From positions 10,713,501 through 10,777,500 of the forward strand of contig NC_092604.1 of the NCBI RefSeq assembly GCF_047663525.1: a DNA stretch of 64,000 bases, read 5' to 3'. The translations under genes and the position numbers were made by a program. Under the pieces are notes generated by a model. The model was given only the letters and a program-made list of their open reading frames with translations, searched no databases and was not told where the DNA came from. The DNA is from Anas platyrhynchos (lineage: Eukaryota > Chordata > Aves > Anseriformes > Anatidae). Shown here piece by piece: positions 61,490 to 64,000 of the stretch; position 1 is the first letter of the stretch; the number at the start of each line of letters is the position of its first letter.

Positions 61490-61564
61490 TTAGGACGTCA
61501 CGGGCTGGATGGGGAGCAGGCTGCCGAACTTGAAGTGCTGGATGACGGGGAACTTCTCCAGGCA
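61490..61564 (-). CDS. PTPA: PTPA (PP2A phosphatase activator), terminal coding exon
   Basis: Minus-strand exon encoding 24 residues, CLEKFPVIQHFKFGSLLPIQ then PVTS and a TAA stop (61490-61492). This is the C-terminus of PTPA/PPP2R4, a peptidyl-prolyl isomerase-like factor that helps activate the PP2A catalytic subunit. The acceptor is a clean pyrimidine tract ending in CTCCTGCAG before 61,564, and the exon starts on a codon boundary, matching the human exon junction before CLEK. Human ends HPVTSG; here His is Gln and the last Gly is absent. The rest of the gene lies beyond the window's right end. The orientation is convergent with IER5L, as in human. Confidence 0.95.
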   Translation of the reverse strand, partial: CLEKFPVIQHFKFGSLLPIQPVTS

Positions 61565-64000
61565 CTGCAGGAGAGGGGAAGATAAATGAGGGGTGAGTTC
61601 GGGAGGCATTTCCCACCTGGCACAGGCAGCCGGAGCTACGCTCTGCCCCCGGGCACGGGAGGAGGCAGCGAGCTCGGGGCTGCTGGCTCAGATCGGGCAG
61701 AGCAGCAGCTTGTGTGGGGGCCCAGTCTGATGCCCCCCACCCCATATTCCAGCAGGCTCTTCACCCCAGTAACACTTCGTACTGGTGGCACCCCCTGAAC
61801 ATCCCCTTTCACCGAGCCAGAGCCTTTTCCTTGCCGCAATTCAGGCCAGGAGCACGAGCTGAAGAGGGATGTTTGTGTCAGCAGCTTTCTCCCTCGCTGC
61901 CTCCCAGTGCTCTAGCTGCTTTCCTTTGAAGAGTTTCACCCTCCAAACCCTTGGAGAAGCACAGAAAGCCCCTGGGGAGGAGGCTCTCCATGCCCAGGAC
62001 AGTGCCAGCATTGAGGCACCACCTTGCAGCCACGAGGCGCTGCCCAAATCACGCTGCAGACTGGTTTTTGTCAGCCACGTCCCAGTGAGCCAAGTCACAG
62101 CCAGGCTCTGTGCTCACCTTCCTGCCAGGGGCTGTGGTCAACGAGCAGGGCAATATTTTCCAAAACCTGCCCGACGGAGCCGCTCAGAGCTCTATTTTTG
62201 AGTCATTACGGATTCAGACCGCCCAAAAACTCAGGCAGGACGTGGAGCAGACTCATCTTCAGCCACACATCAACAAGGGCGCTGGGGGCACGGCGAACGA
62301 GATGGGAAGAGAAAGTGGCCACCAGGTAGGAGGCCAAGTTCTGCCCTCCCTAGGTTGCACAATCTAAAGAAGAGATCTCCAGGTCTTGGAAAGCCTCTCT
62401 CCTGTTCCCAGACGGTTCTGGGGACAGGACTCTTACTCCACAGGAGAGGTGAAGTTCCACCAAAGCACAGCAGCTACAAGCTAACAGGAGTCCAGCAAGT
62501 CCCAGCAAATCCTTGGCACCAGCAGCTCAGAGCCAGGGCAAGGGGGAAGAGCTGCAGAGGAGCAGCAGGAGGGTGTCCGACCCCACCAGCTCCTGGCCCT
62601 AACCAGCAGCCCCTCAGACAGACCTCGGGACAAAATTCAGGGCCCGTTCCTCCAGGCACTCGTGGCAAAGCACGGTTCTTTCTTACCAAAGGGAGGTGAG
62701 CTCCATCCCCGGACAGCCACAGCTCTCCTTTCCATGGAGAAGAGCCTCGAGCCCTGCCTGAGCACGGCTCCTTACCCCACGCAGGGCACAGGCAGAGGAA
62801 GGCTGCCCACAAGCTGTCAGCACGGGCAAGCAGTGGGATTTGTGCTCAGAAGCCCAGGCCTGCGGCAATCCCGTTGGAAGCAGAGGTCAGACAACTTCCA
62901 AGGAAACCAAACCACTCGCAAGAAACAGGCTGGAGACAAAATAAGTTTGGAGGCGGTGAAAATACACCATGGGTGTATCTGCCCTTGGGGAAAAAAAGTC
63001 ATAAAAAAATTCACAAGCCTCCCAGGCAAGGCACCATCAAGAAGCAAGTCCCATAACCATTGGGGCACGGCACCTTCGAAGCCTCCCCAACACTTGCAAG
63101 CACGCAGAGGGGCCCCAATCCCTCTGCACAACCACTCAGACAAACCCTGAGAGGAAGCAGCAGTGCAGGATGGTGGTGATGTGAAGGAAGGACGGGGAGA
63201 AATGAATACTGGGGATGTTGACAGCTGGAAATGTCAGCCCAACTGGCTCCAAGGAGCCCCACGGAAGACCAAACTGGTTTGGGCTCCTGATGAAGAAACT
63301 TCACCAGCAGTTGGAAGAATGGGAAGGAATCCGTGCCAGTTAGCACATCGACAGCCCGAGAAGAAAGGAGCGGAGACACTTCTCCTCCTCCTCCCCTCTC
63401 CAGCAGGACTGGCACAAATGGTGTGGATTATCAGAGGTGCCAAGAGGATCCTCTCTGCACGGAACTGCCGCAGCCAGCACCAGCTCGATGGAGGGGACAG
63501 GCTTTTTCTATTCTTCCCATCAGCCCGAGCACGCTGAAGTCCTGGCTTGAGACTCAACTGGGGAGTAGCTTCGTGCATCGAGTCCAACCTTTAAAGATGG
63601 AACTGGGACTGGATTAGTTACAATGGAAAGTATTTCCCGTCTGCCTGCAGTAGAGAAGGAAAGGTCAGGAGACTCAAAAGCAGGCTCAGGGGAAAAACAT
63701 CAAGGCTGCTGCTTTAACCACACTGTTCTGCCGACTTCTTCTCTCGCCTTTGAAGGAGAGAACAAGAAAAGCCCTTGCACTTCCAAGCTAACTCTTCTTC
63801 ACCCATTATATTTATATTATAAATAGGCACATTTGAGATTTCATAAACACGCAGAGCAGAAGACACGCTGCCTTGAAGCTGCTGCCTGTCCTCAGACCCT
63901 GTAGCAAGCACGCTGGAGGGCCTGGATCCAGGCAAGAGCACATGGCCGTGCCTGAGGCTCGTGCTGGCTGTTTAAAGTCATCCCATAGCGGGGATGGCCA
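61565..64000 (-). other. PTPA last intron (partial)
   Basis: The penultimate exon should encode residues ending MYKAE next to a donor; no such sequence is visible in either strand here, so the last intron exceeds 2.4 kb. The contents are ordinary unique sequence without recognised repeats or nested genes. Confidence 0.7.

Noticed and set aside
61565..64000. Search for further PTPA exons
   Set aside because: No minus-strand sequence encoding the expected MYKAE-ending exon with a donor was found; a donor-like site near 62,115 precedes unrelated codons.

Overview
This is vertebrate nuclear DNA, almost certainly from a bird. Three observations support this. The single-exon gene at 49,880-50,860 encodes a clear IER5L protein. 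A 3'-terminal exon at 61,490-61,564 on the minus strand encodes the C-terminus of PTPA (PPP2R4). The only recognisable transposon remnants are CR1 LINE pieces (4,588-4,805 and 5,815-5,888), the family that dominates bird genomes. The high GC content, C/G homopolymer runs and small number of transposons fit an avian microchromosome; IER5L and PTPA are neighbours on human 9q34.11, which corresponds to chicken chromosome 17. The species cannot be determined from the sequence.

Layout. Positions 1-48,700 form a gene desert upstream of IER5L. It is GC-rich, with many chance open frames, several simple repeats, and about twenty visibly AT-rich islands of 50-500 bp holding homeodomain, octamer, TCF/LEF, SOX, MEF2 and forkhead-like words. 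Such islands resemble deeply conserved non-coding regulatory elements; conservation cannot be tested here, so they are reported as candidates. Positions 48,700-52,035 hold the IER5L unit: a CpG island, an SRE-like CArG box, two CCAAT boxes, a GC box, a TATA box, a 5'UTR with two short uORFs and a long polypyrimidine tract, a 326-residue CDS, and a 3'UTR with two poly(A) signals. Positions 52,060-53,600 form a belt of C and G homopolymer runs. Positions 53,800-59,200 are intergenic and contain three further candidate elements. From about 59,225 to the end the window covers the minus-strand 3' end of PTPA: a probable 3'UTR, the last coding exon, and more than 2.4 kb of its last intron.

How the genes relate. 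IER5L and PTPA are convergent, as in human. IER5-family proteins bind PP2A-B55 through their conserved N-terminus, and PTPA activates PP2A, so two PP2A regulators lie side by side. The IER5L promoter has the features expected of an immediate-early gene. No novel multi-gene system is visible. The most interesting content is the candidate regulatory landscape and the IER5L leader.
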